A stretch of DNA of 64,000 nt from Arthrobacter sp. Soil762 (GTDB taxonomy: Bacteria; Actinomycetota; Actinomycetes; Actinomycetales; Micrococcaceae): contig NZ_LMSG01000019.1 of NCBI RefSeq assembly GCF_001428335.1, forward strand, positions 394,757 to 458,756, read 5' to 3'. The notes beneath the pieces are model-generated. The model was not told the origin of the DNA and made no database searches. It saw only the letters and a list, made by a program, of their open reading frames with translations. Positions 9,856 through 18,528 of this stretch are shown here, in pieces. The position numbers and the translations under genes are program-made. Positions within the stretch are counted from its first letter, which is position 1. Every line of letters starts with the position of its first letter.

Positions 9856-11181
9856 TCAAGAAGGACCGTACTTCGCGTCCACGTGGACAACGTCCCGGCC
9901 GGCGCGCTGCAGCAGGCTCGCCGCCACCCCGGAGCGGTATCCGCTGGCGCAGTGCACCCACACCGTGCCGGCCGGAATCTCGGCCATCCGCCCCAGCAGC
10001 TCATGCAGCGGGATGTTCACCGCCCCGGCGAGGTGGCCAGCGTCGTACTCATCCGTCCGGCGGACATCCAGCACCACGTCCCCGGAGCCCCGCCCGTGCA
10101 GCATTTCGGCCCAGTCCACACGCGGATAATGCACGACGGCGGTGCCCGGTGCGAGTGCCGACGGTTCCGTTCCGAGGGCGGCATCGGGGGAGTCGATGCC
10201 GATCCGGGACAGGTCCCGGATGGCCTTCTCTACGTCGTCGCGGGCGCCGACCAGGGTCAGCTGCCGGTTCCATGGCAGGACCCAGCCCAGATAGGCGGTG
10301 AAGCTCGAGCCGCGGCCGTACTCAAAACTCACCGAGCCCTGCAGGTGGCGGCTGGCGAAGGCTACCCGGTGGCGCAGGTCCACCACCCATTCGCCGTCGG
10401 CCAGACGGCGGTCAAGTTCTGCTGGATCGAGGGACACCGGCACGGAGAGGTTCGCCGGCCCCGGGCCCTGCCGGTTCGCCGGCGCCATGTGCGCGTAGTA
10501 GGACGGGTAGGCCGTCAGGTTGTTGATGAGCTCCCGCACAAAGTGGTCCTCATCGGCGTCCGTGAACGCGTGGTTGGTTACCTGCTGTTCGGCGAGGGTG
10601 GACGAAGGGGCGCTCGACGCCGGCAGGGACGAGCAGAACGAGCCGAACCCGTGTGTGGGGTACAGGGCTGCGTCCGGCTTGGCCTCGGCGGCGAGGCGGC
10701 GGACCGAGGAGTACTGGGCGTGGGTGAGGTCTTCGGTGTCCTCGTCGCTGACCAGATCCGTCCGGCCCACGGACCCGTAGAGCAGGCTGCCGCCGGAGAA
10801 CACCGCCTGGTCCTCGCCATCGCTGACCACGTAGCTGAGATGGTGGTGGGTGTGGCCGGGCGTGGCCACGGCCCTCACGGTGAGCCGGCCCACCTGGACC
10901 GTGCCGCCGTCGGCTATTGGCTGGTGTTCAAACCCGACGCCGTCCGCTCCGTTCACCAGGTACGTGGCACCGTGCGTGTGGGCGAGGACGAGCCCGCCGG
11001 TGAGGTAGTCGTTGTGCAGGTGGGTTTCGGCAACGTGGGTGATGCGGACGTTGGCCTCCGAGGCCGCGGCCTCCACCCGGTCCGTGTCCCGCTGCGGATC
11101 GATGACCAGCGCCACCTCGCCGTCGTGGACCAGGTAGCTGCGGTCCCCGAGCGGCCGCGTTTCGATGACAACAACGTCCAT
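9856..11181 (-). CDS. Persulfide dioxygenase-like MBL-fold hydrolase with rhodanese domains
   Basis: The N-terminal metallo-beta-lactamase domain has THLHNDYLTGG (His54, His56, Asp58) and TPGHTHHHLSYVV, as in ETHE1/CstB-type persulfide dioxygenases. These oxidise glutathione or other low-molecular-weight persulfides to sulfite. Two rhodanese-like domains follow. The first (about residues 255-340) has no cysteine at the catalytic loop and looks structural. The second carries VHCASGYRS with Cys411, a complete sulfurtransferase loop. Fusion of dioxygenase and sulfurtransferase fits sulfide detoxification to thiosulfate. It lies between two c-di-GMP genes but has its own upstream gap of 57 bases. 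Substrate is inferred from the family. Confidence 0.85.
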   Translation of the reverse strand: MDVVVIETRPLGDRSYLVHDGEVALVIDPQRDTDRVEAAASEANVRITHVAETHLHNDYLTGGLVLAHTHGATYLVNGADGVGFEHQPIADGGTVQVGRLTVRAVATPGHTHHHLSYVVSDGEDQAVFSGGSLLYGSVGRTDLVSDEDTEDLTHAQYSSVRRLAAEAKPDAALYPTHGFGSFCSSLPASSAPSSTLAEQQVTNHAFTDADEDHFVRELINNLTAYPSYYAHMAPANRQGPGPANLSVPVSLDPAELDRRLADGEWVVDLRHRVAFASRHLQGSVSFEYGRGSSFTAYLGWVLPWNRQLTLVGARDDVEKAIRDLSRIGIDSPDAALGTEPSALAPGTAVVHYPRVDWAEMLHGRGSGDVVLDVRRTDEYDAGHLAGAVNIPLHELLGRMAEIPAGTVWVHCASGYRSGVAASLLQRAGRDVVHVDAKYGPS

Positions 11182-11238
11182 AGGTTCATTGTCCCTCGCG
11201 TCGCCCGATGTATGCCCGGATTCTCATTCGAAGGGTGC

Positions 11239-13377
11239 TTAGCTGGAGCCGGAGCGGCTCGCCAACGCCTGGAGCGCATGTCCGGCGTTCTTCAGCGCGT
11301 GCTCGAAGCGGTCGGCCGGTTCCGGGTGCGAGAACAGGTAGCCCTGCAGCGAATCGCATTCGAGTGCGATGAGGTAATTCGCCTGCTCGTCGGTTTCGAT
11401 GCCTTCTGCTGTGACGGTCAGTCCCAGGCTGTGCGCCATATTGATCATGGAGCTGAGGATGGGCAGGCGTTCCGTGCCGGTGCGAACCATGGAGACAAAG
11501 GTCTTGTCGATTTTGACGATGTCCACCGGCAGCTCCTGCAGCCGTCCCAGCGAGGAGTAGCCTGTACCGAAATCGTCCAGCGCCACCCGGGCGCCGGCCT
11601 CCCGCAACCGGCTGAGCTGTTCGATCACGGTGCAGTCGGCGTCGAAGAACACGCTCTCGGTTACCTCGAAAACCAGCTGGTAAACGCCCACGCCGCACGA
11701 TTCCGAAAGGTCCAGGACTTTCTCGGCGAAGTCGAGTTCCTGCAGCTGGACCCCCGAGACGTTCATGGACAGCGATCGCGAGGGATCCTCGCGCAACCAT
11801 GACGCCAGCTGCTTCAGGCTTTGCGCCATCACCTCGTTGCCGAGTTCGTCGATGAGGCCACTGCGTTCGGCCAAGGGAATGAACACCGCGGGCGGGACGC
11901 GCTGGTCCTCGCGGTCCCAACGTGCCAGTGCTTCAAACTTGACCACCCTGCCCATGCGCGGCGACACGATCGGCTGGAACTCCACAGAAATCTCACCCCG
12001 GGCAATGGCCAGCTGGAGGCCTGCTTCCAGATCGGTCCGCTGGACCAGGGCCGTCATCATGTCCTGGTGGAACCGCAGGAAGCGGTTCTTTCCCGCCGCC
12101 TTGGCCGCATACATGGCGATGTCCGCCTCACGCAGCACTTGAGAAGCGCCCCGGGCATCCCGGCCAATCGAAGCCAGCCCCAAGCTCACGCTGGGGCGCA
12201 GCATGCTGCCCTCGATCGAGAACGGCACGTGCAGGCAGCGCACAATGCACTCGGCGATAGCGTCGGCGTCGGTACAGGCTGTCAGCAGCACCACAAACTC
12301 GTCGCCGCCCAGCCGGGCCACCACATCGGCGGTGGGGACGCAGCCCCGGAGCCGGCGGGCCACTTCCACCAGCATGTCATCACCGGCCTGGTGGCCGAGA
12401 ATGTCGTTGACCTCCTTGAAGTCGTCCAGATCAAGCAGGAGTACGTCCACGGATTTGAGCCGTGGCTCCCCCAATGCGCGGACGAGTTCGGCATTGAACA
12501 CTGCCCTGTTGGCCAGGCCCGTCAGCGGGTCCTGGAACGCAAGTGCTCTCAGCTGTTCCGCCTGCGCGGCCAGGTCAGTCAGGGCCTGCTCGGCCTGCTC
12601 CTGCGCCTGCCTGCGCGGAGTGACATCCCGGAAGCTCCACACGCGGCCCGCGATCCTCTCGCCCACGCGCTGCGGCCGCGAATACCTTTCAAACGTCCTG
12701 CCATCCTTGAAGTCCAGCACGTCATGGCTCTCGGCCCCGGGGGTGTCCACAACCTGGGCGATCCTGGCCATGAAGGCCTCCGGGTTGGCGATCTGGGAGA
12801 GGATCAGCCGCATGACGGGCTCATCACTGTCGCCGTCCAGGAGTTCCGGCGGGATGCCCCACATCTTCAGGAACTGGTCATTGAACCCGGCAACACTGCC
12901 GTCGGAGCTGATCACCAGGATGCCGTCCGCGGTGGATTCGAGGGTGGCCGTCAGCAGTGACATGGCCTCGAGGAGGTCAGCGTCAGCTCCCTTGCGGTGT
13001 TCCGTGCTCCGGACCGAAACCAGCAAAACCTGCGAGCCGCCGTCGTCCAGCAGTGAGCCTGCCACCTCGGCGGAGAACTCTGTGCCGTCCCGGTGCAGTC
13101 CGTACACTTCACGCGGCGGCAACGGTTCAGCGGGCTGCGCCTCCAGGTGCTCCTGAAGCAGCCGCGTTTCGTTCCGGAACCCCTCCGACAGGAGCAGCCA
13201 GTGGTCGCTGCCGATCAGCTCAGCGCGAGTGTAACCGAACAGCTTGCTGGCTGCCGCGTTGGCCATTTTGATGGTGCGGTCCGCGTTGACCGCCAGAAGC
13301 GCATCCTGGCTGCTATTAAGAAACACATCGAAATTCGATGCGCCCACATCCTTGCCCTGCCGCCTGGAACCCCCCAT
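11239..13377 (-). CDS. PAS-PAS-GGDEF-EAL bifunctional c-di-GMP enzyme
   Basis: This 712-residue soluble protein has two PAS sensor domains (about residues 15-130 and 145-275), then GGDEF (ARLGGDEFVVLL near 357) and EAL (VKFEALARW near 482). The EAL domain keeps the metal and catalytic residues (EAL, MNVSG, FEVTES, ALDDFGTGYSSL, KIDK, EGIET), so phosphodiesterase activity is expected. The GGDEF motif is intact, but the position of the RxxD inhibitory site reads PTAD, so feedback inhibition is absent. It may be a dual enzyme, or GGDEF may act as a GTP sensor for the EAL domain. Start ATG is preceded by a GGGGGTGG stretch. Confidence 0.93.
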   Translation of the reverse strand: MGGSRRQGKDVGASNFDVFLNSSQDALLAVNADRTIKMANAAASKLFGYTRAELIGSDHWLLLSEGFRNETRLLQEHLEAQPAEPLPPREVYGLHRDGTEFSAEVAGSLLDDGGSQVLLVSVRSTEHRKGADADLLEAMSLLTATLESTADGILVISSDGSVAGFNDQFLKMWGIPPELLDGDSDEPVMRLILSQIANPEAFMARIAQVVDTPGAESHDVLDFKDGRTFERYSRPQRVGERIAGRVWSFRDVTPRRQAQEQAEQALTDLAAQAEQLRALAFQDPLTGLANRAVFNAELVRALGEPRLKSVDVLLLDLDDFKEVNDILGHQAGDDMLVEVARRLRGCVPTADVVARLGGDEFVVLLTACTDADAIAECIVRCLHVPFSIEGSMLRPSVSLGLASIGRDARGASQVLREADIAMYAAKAAGKNRFLRFHQDMMTALVQRTDLEAGLQLAIARGEISVEFQPIVSPRMGRVVKFEALARWDREDQRVPPAVFIPLAERSGLIDELGNEVMAQSLKQLASWLREDPSRSLSMNVSGVQLQELDFAEKVLDLSESCGVGVYQLVFEVTESVFFDADCTVIEQLSRLREAGARVALDDFGTGYSSLGRLQELPVDIVKIDKTFVSMVRTGTERLPILSSMINMAHSLGLTVTAEGIETDEQANYLIALECDSLQGYLFSHPEPADRFEHALKNAGHALQALASRSGSS

Positions 13378-13465
13378 GCGTCACCACCCCCACGCACATC
13401 ATAAAGCGCGGGAGGCCACATCGAGGGGGACGGGCAGGGAAAGATTCCAAGCCCGGAACGGCGCC

Positions 13466-13495
13466 GGCCGCTTCCCCTGCGACAGGGAAGCGGCC
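13466..13495 (-). terminator. Terminator of the six-gene cassette
   Basis: An 11-bp perfect stem (GGCCGCTTCCC and its complement) with an eight-base loop lies 19 bases past the last stop of the minus-strand cassette. It separates the cassette from the PAS-GGDEF-EAL gene downstream. Confidence 0.75.
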
Positions 13496-13513
13496 AGCCG
13501 TCATGGACTGCCA

Positions 13514-16444
13514 TCAGGGGGACCGTTCAATCAGGCGCATCACCGACGTCAGCGTGGCGGCGTAGGACGGGTCGGTTGCGTAACCGGCCGCTGCGACAGC
13601 CCTGGCGAACGCGTACGGATCGTTGGTGTGCTGGAACGCCGGCCGGTAGCGGGAATTGCGGACCAGGAAATTGCCATGGTCCGCGAAGGATTCCTCCGCC
13701 GAGGCGTAGGCCCGGAACCAGTCCATAACCACGTACTCGTACCTCCCGTCGGCCCGGGGCGTCACCGAAATGACCCGGGGGAAATTGCCGTTCGGGTGGC
13801 TCAACACTTCGCGGGTCTGCAGCAGTTGCCTGCGTGGCTCGGGATCGGTGGCTTTTGCCTTGATGCCAAAGAAGTTGAACCGCGGTGCCTTCTTGCCCCA
13901 GCCGGATTCGAGCGCGGCCTGGCCCAGCGTCACCAGCCACGGGACTCCACTGTTCTGCTGCCCGAGCCGCGCCTCCGGTCCATAACGCCGAACAAATTCC
14001 TGGACGTGCGCCGGTACTCCGGACTTGGGCGCAGGGGCGGGCGCTGGCTGTGGCGTCGGGGCGGGCGCCCCGCCCAGGCCCGACACGCCGCCGCTGAAGA
14101 GCGGGCTGGGGTTTCGGGCCCCCTCCCAGCTCAGGTCCACGTGGATGTGGTCGATGTGCTTGTTGTTTCCACCGTATGGACGCCAGCCCTCTGCGCGGCG
14201 CGCCCAGCTCCACTGGTTGTGGTTCCAGATCAGGTACGCCACCTGCAGTTCCACGGCGTTGCTTTGCATCCACGCCACATAGGCGTCCGCCTGGGCCTTT
14301 TCTGCGGGCCGGTCGACCCGTCCGTGCAGGTCGATGGACCGCCCCTCGCCATGGAGCGATGGCGTGCCCGCCTCGGTTTTCCGGCAGTTGAACGTACCCG
14401 CTTGCCGGCCGGTGAGCCTGCGCCACTGGTCGGCCATGGCACGCGCTCCCGGCTGCTCACCCGTGGCACACGTAATGAACATTCCGCGGATCACCCGGCC
14501 GGCGGCCCGGTCCGAGGTCTGCGGTGCCGGTGCCGGGGCAGGCGATGCTTTCCTGTCAGTGCGGTGGGCGTTGAGCTCCGCCACGGCTGCTGCTCCGGCG
14601 GCCCCGGAAATATACGTCCAGACGGTCCACTTTCCGCGGACGTCGATATGGGTGAAGCCGGCACCGATGCCCACCCCGATCCCGTCCCCGAGCACGTCCA
14701 CGGCAGCTTTGGCGATCTCCAGCCCGGACATCCCGGCCACGGTGATGTCGGCTGCCTGACCGCTGCAGTGCCTGCTCAGGGTTGGCTTCTTGGGTGGACG
14801 GGCCTGGCTGTATACGGCGACGTTCCGCTGCCAGGACCGGTACCCGGACGTGATCCGGACAGGACGTCCCACGCGGTCACGGATCTTCTGCAGCGCCGCC
14901 ACCAGAGCCGGGGAGATGCGTGCCTTCTCGGCAAACTGATTGCCGCTGAAAACGAGCTCGCCCACCGTGAAGTTGGGCGACAGCTTCCGGGTCCGGACAG
15001 CTGCTCCCGTGTCATAGAGCGGCAGCCCTGCGTTGTTTGGATCCCAGTGCTCCTCGCCCTGACCTGTCTGACCGGTGGTGACAGTCAGTGACTCGCCCGA
15101 GGGAAAGACCTCGTGCTCGCCGATGTCCTCGGCCTCTGCCTCCGCGGCGGCGAGTTCCCACTCGCCGGCTTCGGCTTCCCCGGCTTCGGCTTCATCCGTT
15201 TCAGTTTCATCCGTCTCGGTTTCAGCAAGCCCGACGGCGGGTTCAGCCTCGGTTTGGCCCGTCCCGTCAAAGCGCCAGCCAGTTTCGGCGAAGTACAGGT
15301 CTGCGTTTTCCTCCTCTGCTTCCCGGGCGATGGTGCCCGCGATTGGTGCGCTGGAGTCCTGCAGCAAAAGCCACCCGAATTTCCGTGGAATGTCGTTGTG
15401 CGGCACCCTCGTGGATTCCACTCGGAAAGACGGCGGTACGGCCAGCTGCTTCAGTGCCTTCGCCACGCGCTCGCTGTTCCGAGCGGTCGGCTCGCCCGGA
15501 CGGAAGAGTACGCGCAGGGCGCCTGTCCCGGCCGCGATCCGCCGTCGGGCCCAGGCGATCAGCGCGGCAGGATCCGAGTAGAGGGCATCGAAGGTGTGGA
15601 CTTCGTCCGGATCGGTGTGGCGGAGGATGGCCATCAGCGGGGCGCCGCCGCCGGAGTGCGCCGTCAGGATCAGTTTGCCCAACGTGGCGCTGGTACCGGC
15701 TTCCTTGTTGAAGGCCTCCAGCCCGGCAGCCACGAGTTTCTGGATGGCCGAGGGCTTGGTGAGCTCGGGAAAGGAGTATCCGGCGCCGCTGTTGCCGCCG
15801 AAGTAGTTGCCGCGGGGAAGGAGGGCGAGGGTGGGCGTGGTCCGCCCGGGCGTCCCTGGCTGGGCGGGATCGCTGAAATCCAGCCCGCTGGCAGGTTCCT
15901 TGTCGCGGGTGATGCTCATCGTGGCGCGTTTGTCTGAATAGCCGTGCAGATGAACAACGACGTCCACGGTCTGCACGTCCTGGGGCATGCCGTTCCACTT
16001 CAGCAGGAGGTCCGGGGCCGTGCCCTTATGCCCCCGGAGTTGCGGGAAGCGGCCTATCACCAGGCGCCCGCCGGGCACCGAGCGTGCCAGCCCGGCCTCC
16101 CAACGCTGGCCGGCGGAATCGGCGAATCCGACGTCGGCTTCACCGCCTGCCAGATCCTCCTGTACTTCCCAAGTAGTGGCCTCATCCTCTTCCTGCAGGT
16201 CCGCGGCTTCCGACCAGGAGGCGAACGCCTGGTCTTCCTGCTCGCCCCAGCTGAGGTTGTCGTAATCCTCAGCCCCGGTCGCCGTGCCGCCCGGGGCTTC
16301 ATCCTGCTGGTCCTCATCCTGCTGGGATTCGTGCTGGTCCTGGAAGGAGAAAACGTCCTGCTTCACCGGCCAGCCGGGGTGTTCCTGGTGCGCGTCGCCG
16401 TTCCGGTTGACTGCGAACAGCTGCGCCACTGTGTAGTCCTCCAT
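13514..16444 (-). CDS. Fused alpha/beta-hydrolase, two M15-like peptidases and GH73 glucosaminidase
   Basis: This 976-residue protein appears built from: an acidic Gln/Glu/Asp-rich head (to about 90); an alpha/beta-hydrolase-like part with LTAHSGGGAPLMA near 263; a second acidic linker (about 400-450); and a zinc-peptidase M15-like domain with HCSGQAAD (His559, Asp566) and THID. A second M15/extensin-like domain has HGEGRSID near 697 and HIHVD near 767. A Pro/Ala linker then leads to a GH73 glucosaminidase (about 811-976, catalytic Glu in AALESGWG). Both peptide and glycan bonds of peptidoglycan could be cut. No Sec, Tat or lipoprotein signal is visible at the chosen ATG; the 40 residues upstream are Arg/Pro-rich and unlikely to be coding. 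It is the last gene of the cassette. Confidence 0.85.
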   Translation of the reverse strand: MEDYTVAQLFAVNRNGDAHQEHPGWPVKQDVFSFQDQHESQQDEDQQDEAPGGTATGAEDYDNLSWGEQEDQAFASWSEAADLQEEDEATTWEVQEDLAGGEADVGFADSAGQRWEAGLARSVPGGRLVIGRFPQLRGHKGTAPDLLLKWNGMPQDVQTVDVVVHLHGYSDKRATMSITRDKEPASGLDFSDPAQPGTPGRTTPTLALLPRGNYFGGNSGAGYSFPELTKPSAIQKLVAAGLEAFNKEAGTSATLGKLILTAHSGGGAPLMAILRHTDPDEVHTFDALYSDPAALIAWARRRIAAGTGALRVLFRPGEPTARNSERVAKALKQLAVPPSFRVESTRVPHNDIPRKFGWLLLQDSSAPIAGTIAREAEEENADLYFAETGWRFDGTGQTEAEPAVGLAETETDETETDEAEAGEAEAGEWELAAAEAEAEDIGEHEVFPSGESLTVTTGQTGQGEEHWDPNNAGLPLYDTGAAVRTRKLSPNFTVGELVFSGNQFAEKARISPALVAALQKIRDRVGRPVRITSGYRSWQRNVAVYSQARPPKKPTLSRHCSGQAADITVAGMSGLEIAKAAVDVLGDGIGVGIGAGFTHIDVRGKWTVWTYISGAAGAAAVAELNAHRTDRKASPAPAPAPQTSDRAAGRVIRGMFITCATGEQPGARAMADQWRRLTGRQAGTFNCRKTEAGTPSLHGEGRSIDLHGRVDRPAEKAQADAYVAWMQSNAVELQVAYLIWNHNQWSWARRAEGWRPYGGNNKHIDHIHVDLSWEGARNPSPLFSGGVSGLGGAPAPTPQPAPAPAPKSGVPAHVQEFVRRYGPEARLGQQNSGVPWLVTLGQAALESGWGKKAPRFNFFGIKAKATDPEPRRQLLQTREVLSHPNGNFPRVISVTPRADGRYEYVVMDWFRAYASAEESFADHGNFLVRNSRYRPAFQHTNDPYAFARAVAAAGYATDPSYAATLTSVMRLIERSP

Positions 16445-16460
16445 GACGTGCCCCCCGCTC

Positions 16461-17765
16461 CTAGACCTTGGCCTTGTTGCCGTTGCTGGACGGCGTAAAC
16501 ACCGGCGCGGCAGCGGTGGGCGTGGGCTCGGGCAGCCGCAGCGGCTGGGCCGGGCGCCTGGCATCCGGGCTCACTGATACAACGGTGGGGTCCTTGATCC
16601 GGGTGCCCGTGGCCGACTGCCACAGGTCGATGATCCGGATCATCGCGTCGGCGACCACCGGGTTGGGGACCAGATTTGAGTGGTACAGCATCTCCGCGTC
16701 GGATTCATCGTTGAACGCGCCGTTTTCGATAAACCACATCAGCGGTGATAGCAGGCCGGCGAGTTCGAACAGCTCGCGGCTTTCCCGCGGCGGGGTGATC
16801 CCAACGCGGGCGCCGATCGCGGCCAGCCGATCCGCCGGATTGCCGTTGGTGCCGGCCTCGGCTTTGAGGTCCCTGACCACCGGCGTCTCATACTCGACCG
16901 TCAGGTGGAACCAGTTGAGCATGGTGACGTACGCGAACTCCTCCTGCGCCAGCATTCCGCCCCGCCGCCGCATGGTGAGCATCTCCGAAAGGGACTGGCA
17001 GAGGTAGGCGATGTAGCTGCGGTCCGTGGCGTTTGGGCCGCCCTGGTTCCGGTCGTTGAGGATGCCCTGCCAGACCTGCCGCAGCAGCTCCTCCCAGATG
17101 TCGAAGAACCGTGCATTCGTTCCGGCGCCGACGTCGCGCTTCCACGGCTGGCCCTCCAGCGGTGCGCCCAGCGGCGGATGGGACAGGTCCCGCCCAAACA
17201 TGCGCCAATAGGCGTTGCGGCGGTTCACCCGTGCATCCGGACGGAGCTGGCTGCTGACACCCAGGATGTGGAAAGCCGGCGGATCGCGGAAGAACAGCTC
17301 CTCTGTGTTCCTGGCCCAGACAAGGGTCTGTACCGACGGCGGTGCCAGGGTTTCGCCCACCTTGTAGCGCCGGACCACCTCGCCCAGGATCTCCACGATC
17401 CCGGTGTTCTCGAGCAGGAAGGCATAGATCAGGTGGTCCCACGGCAGTGGGGTGGTGGTCCCCAACAGCGGGTTCACTTTGTAACCCGGGGGGATGGCGG
17501 TGCCCTGGGTGATGGCGCTGGGAAGTTCGGTCAGCAGCCCGGGTGGCATCTTGAGTCCGTTAATCACAGCCTGTTGACCGGTGGAAGCGGTCAACGGAGG
17601 CGCCGGATTCGGAAAGTATTTGACCACGCCGTTGACCGCGAAAACTTCCTCCAGCCATCGGCTGAGCTGGCGGGGATTGTGCGCGAACACCACGTCCGGA
17701 TTCGGTATGGCTGCGGGGTTCAACAGGGTCGGATCAACGACCAGCCGGGCTAGGGTACGAAACAT
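16461..17765 (-). CDS. Cassette protein of unknown function, mostly helical
   Basis: I do not recognise this 434-residue protein. It has no signal peptide or membrane helix and looks globular and helical. Recurrent aromatic segments include WLEEVFAVNGVVKYF, LPWDHLIYAFLLENTGIVEIL, NAYWRMFGRDLSHPPLG and FFDIWEELLRQVWQGIL. The last 50 residues are a Pro/Ala/Thr-rich linker. Start is ATG at 17765; the stop lies 16 bases before the wall-hydrolase start, so the two are surely cotranscribed. Composition and codon use match the neighbours. Its presence in a cassette with a wall hydrolase and a metalloprotease suggests a structural or immunity-like partner, but no motif decides this. Confidence 0.75.
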   Translation of the reverse strand: MFRTLARLVVDPTLLNPAAIPNPDVVFAHNPRQLSRWLEEVFAVNGVVKYFPNPAPPLTASTGQQAVINGLKMPPGLLTELPSAITQGTAIPPGYKVNPLLGTTTPLPWDHLIYAFLLENTGIVEILGEVVRRYKVGETLAPPSVQTLVWARNTEELFFRDPPAFHILGVSSQLRPDARVNRRNAYWRMFGRDLSHPPLGAPLEGQPWKRDVGAGTNARFFDIWEELLRQVWQGILNDRNQGGPNATDRSYIAYLCQSLSEMLTMRRRGGMLAQEEFAYVTMLNWFHLTVEYETPVVRDLKAEAGTNGNPADRLAAIGARVGITPPRESRELFELAGLLSPLMWFIENGAFNDESDAEMLYHSNLVPNPVVADAMIRIIDLWQSATGTRIKDPTVVSVSPDARRPAQPLRLPEPTPTAAAPVFTPSSNGNKAKV

Positions 17766-17791
17766 CGTGAGCCTCCAAGTGATTCTTGATT

Positions 17792-18490
17792 TCAGCGCCG
17801 GTAGGGGATTCCGTAGGCGATGGGAACAGCCCGCCCATCCAGCAGCTCAACAAACTGCACCTGGTCCGAAGCCAGATCCAGGCTGTTGCCCGAGATTTTC
17901 TCCACCCGGACCAGGCCCTTGGGATTGTTATCCAGGTACTGGATCCCCACGGTCACTGCTCCGGCCGGCAGGGGCGCGGTAAAGGTCAGAGCGAAGACTT
18001 GCTTCCCGCTGGTGGTGACAGTGCGGATCTCGGGCGGAGGAATCAGCGAGTCGTCACGGCCCACCCGGGTGCGCTTGCGGCTGCCCAGGACGTTGCTCAG
18101 GGCGTTGAACTGCAGGCCCAGCCGCAGCTGCCCCGGCTCGGCGTCGATGCGGCGGGTCGTGGCCGGCTCCGGACGCCTTGTTTCGGCCTGCTCGATCTTC
18201 TTGAGCAGTTCCGCGTCTTTGTCACGCCGATCGCGCTGTTCTTTCACCATTTCCCGGACCAGCACGTAGTCAGCCTCGCGCAGGGCGGCCTGCCCTGCGA
18301 AGATGTCGCGCTGTTCGGTGAAGACTTCCCTGATGGCGCCGCTGAGTTGTTCACCCAGTGCCCTGGCAACCGCTTCAGCCACCCTCAGGTCCGCCGCCTC
18401 GGTCTGGCCATTGGCCTCGTCCTTGGCCTGGTCTGCTTTGGCCGCGGAACTGCGGGATGATGCCCGGGCCGTGCCCGTGTCCTCTGCCAT
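17792..18490 (-). CDS. Cassette protein with coiled-coil head and beta-rich tail, unknown function
   Basis: The 232-residue product starts with a Ser/Ala/Lys-rich disordered segment, continues as a long charged helix (about 30-115) predicted to form a coiled coil, and ends in a compact domain. That domain (about 150-232) is dominated by alternating hydrophobic residues typical of beta strands, e.g. KQVFALTFTAPLPAGAVTVG. No signal peptide is visible. The ATG at 18490 has GAAAGGACG upstream; an upstream in-frame start at 18571 lacks support. Gaps to neighbours are 26 and 38 bases, so it is in the same operon. The layout of helix stalk plus beta domain is that of an adaptor or fibre-like protein, but this is speculation. 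Confidence 0.72.
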   Translation of the reverse strand: MAEDTGTARASSRSSAAKADQAKDEANGQTEAADLRVAEAVARALGEQLSGAIREVFTEQRDIFAGQAALREADYVLVREMVKEQRDRRDKDAELLKKIEQAETRRPEPATTRRIDAEPGQLRLGLQFNALSNVLGSRKRTRVGRDDSLIPPPEIRTVTTSGKQVFALTFTAPLPAGAVTVGIQYLDNNPKGLVRVEKISGNSLDLASDQVQFVELLDGRAVPIAYGIPYRR

Positions 18491-18528
18491 GACGTTCGTC
18501 CTTTCTTGCTGATGTTCTGTTGGGTGGG

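Noticed and set aside
9796-11802. 668-codon plus-strand frame over the persulfide dioxygenase and GGDEF-EAL genes
   Set aside because: It is the antisense shadow of two clear minus-strand genes; its protein is Gly/Arg/His/Val-rich with no family resemblance.
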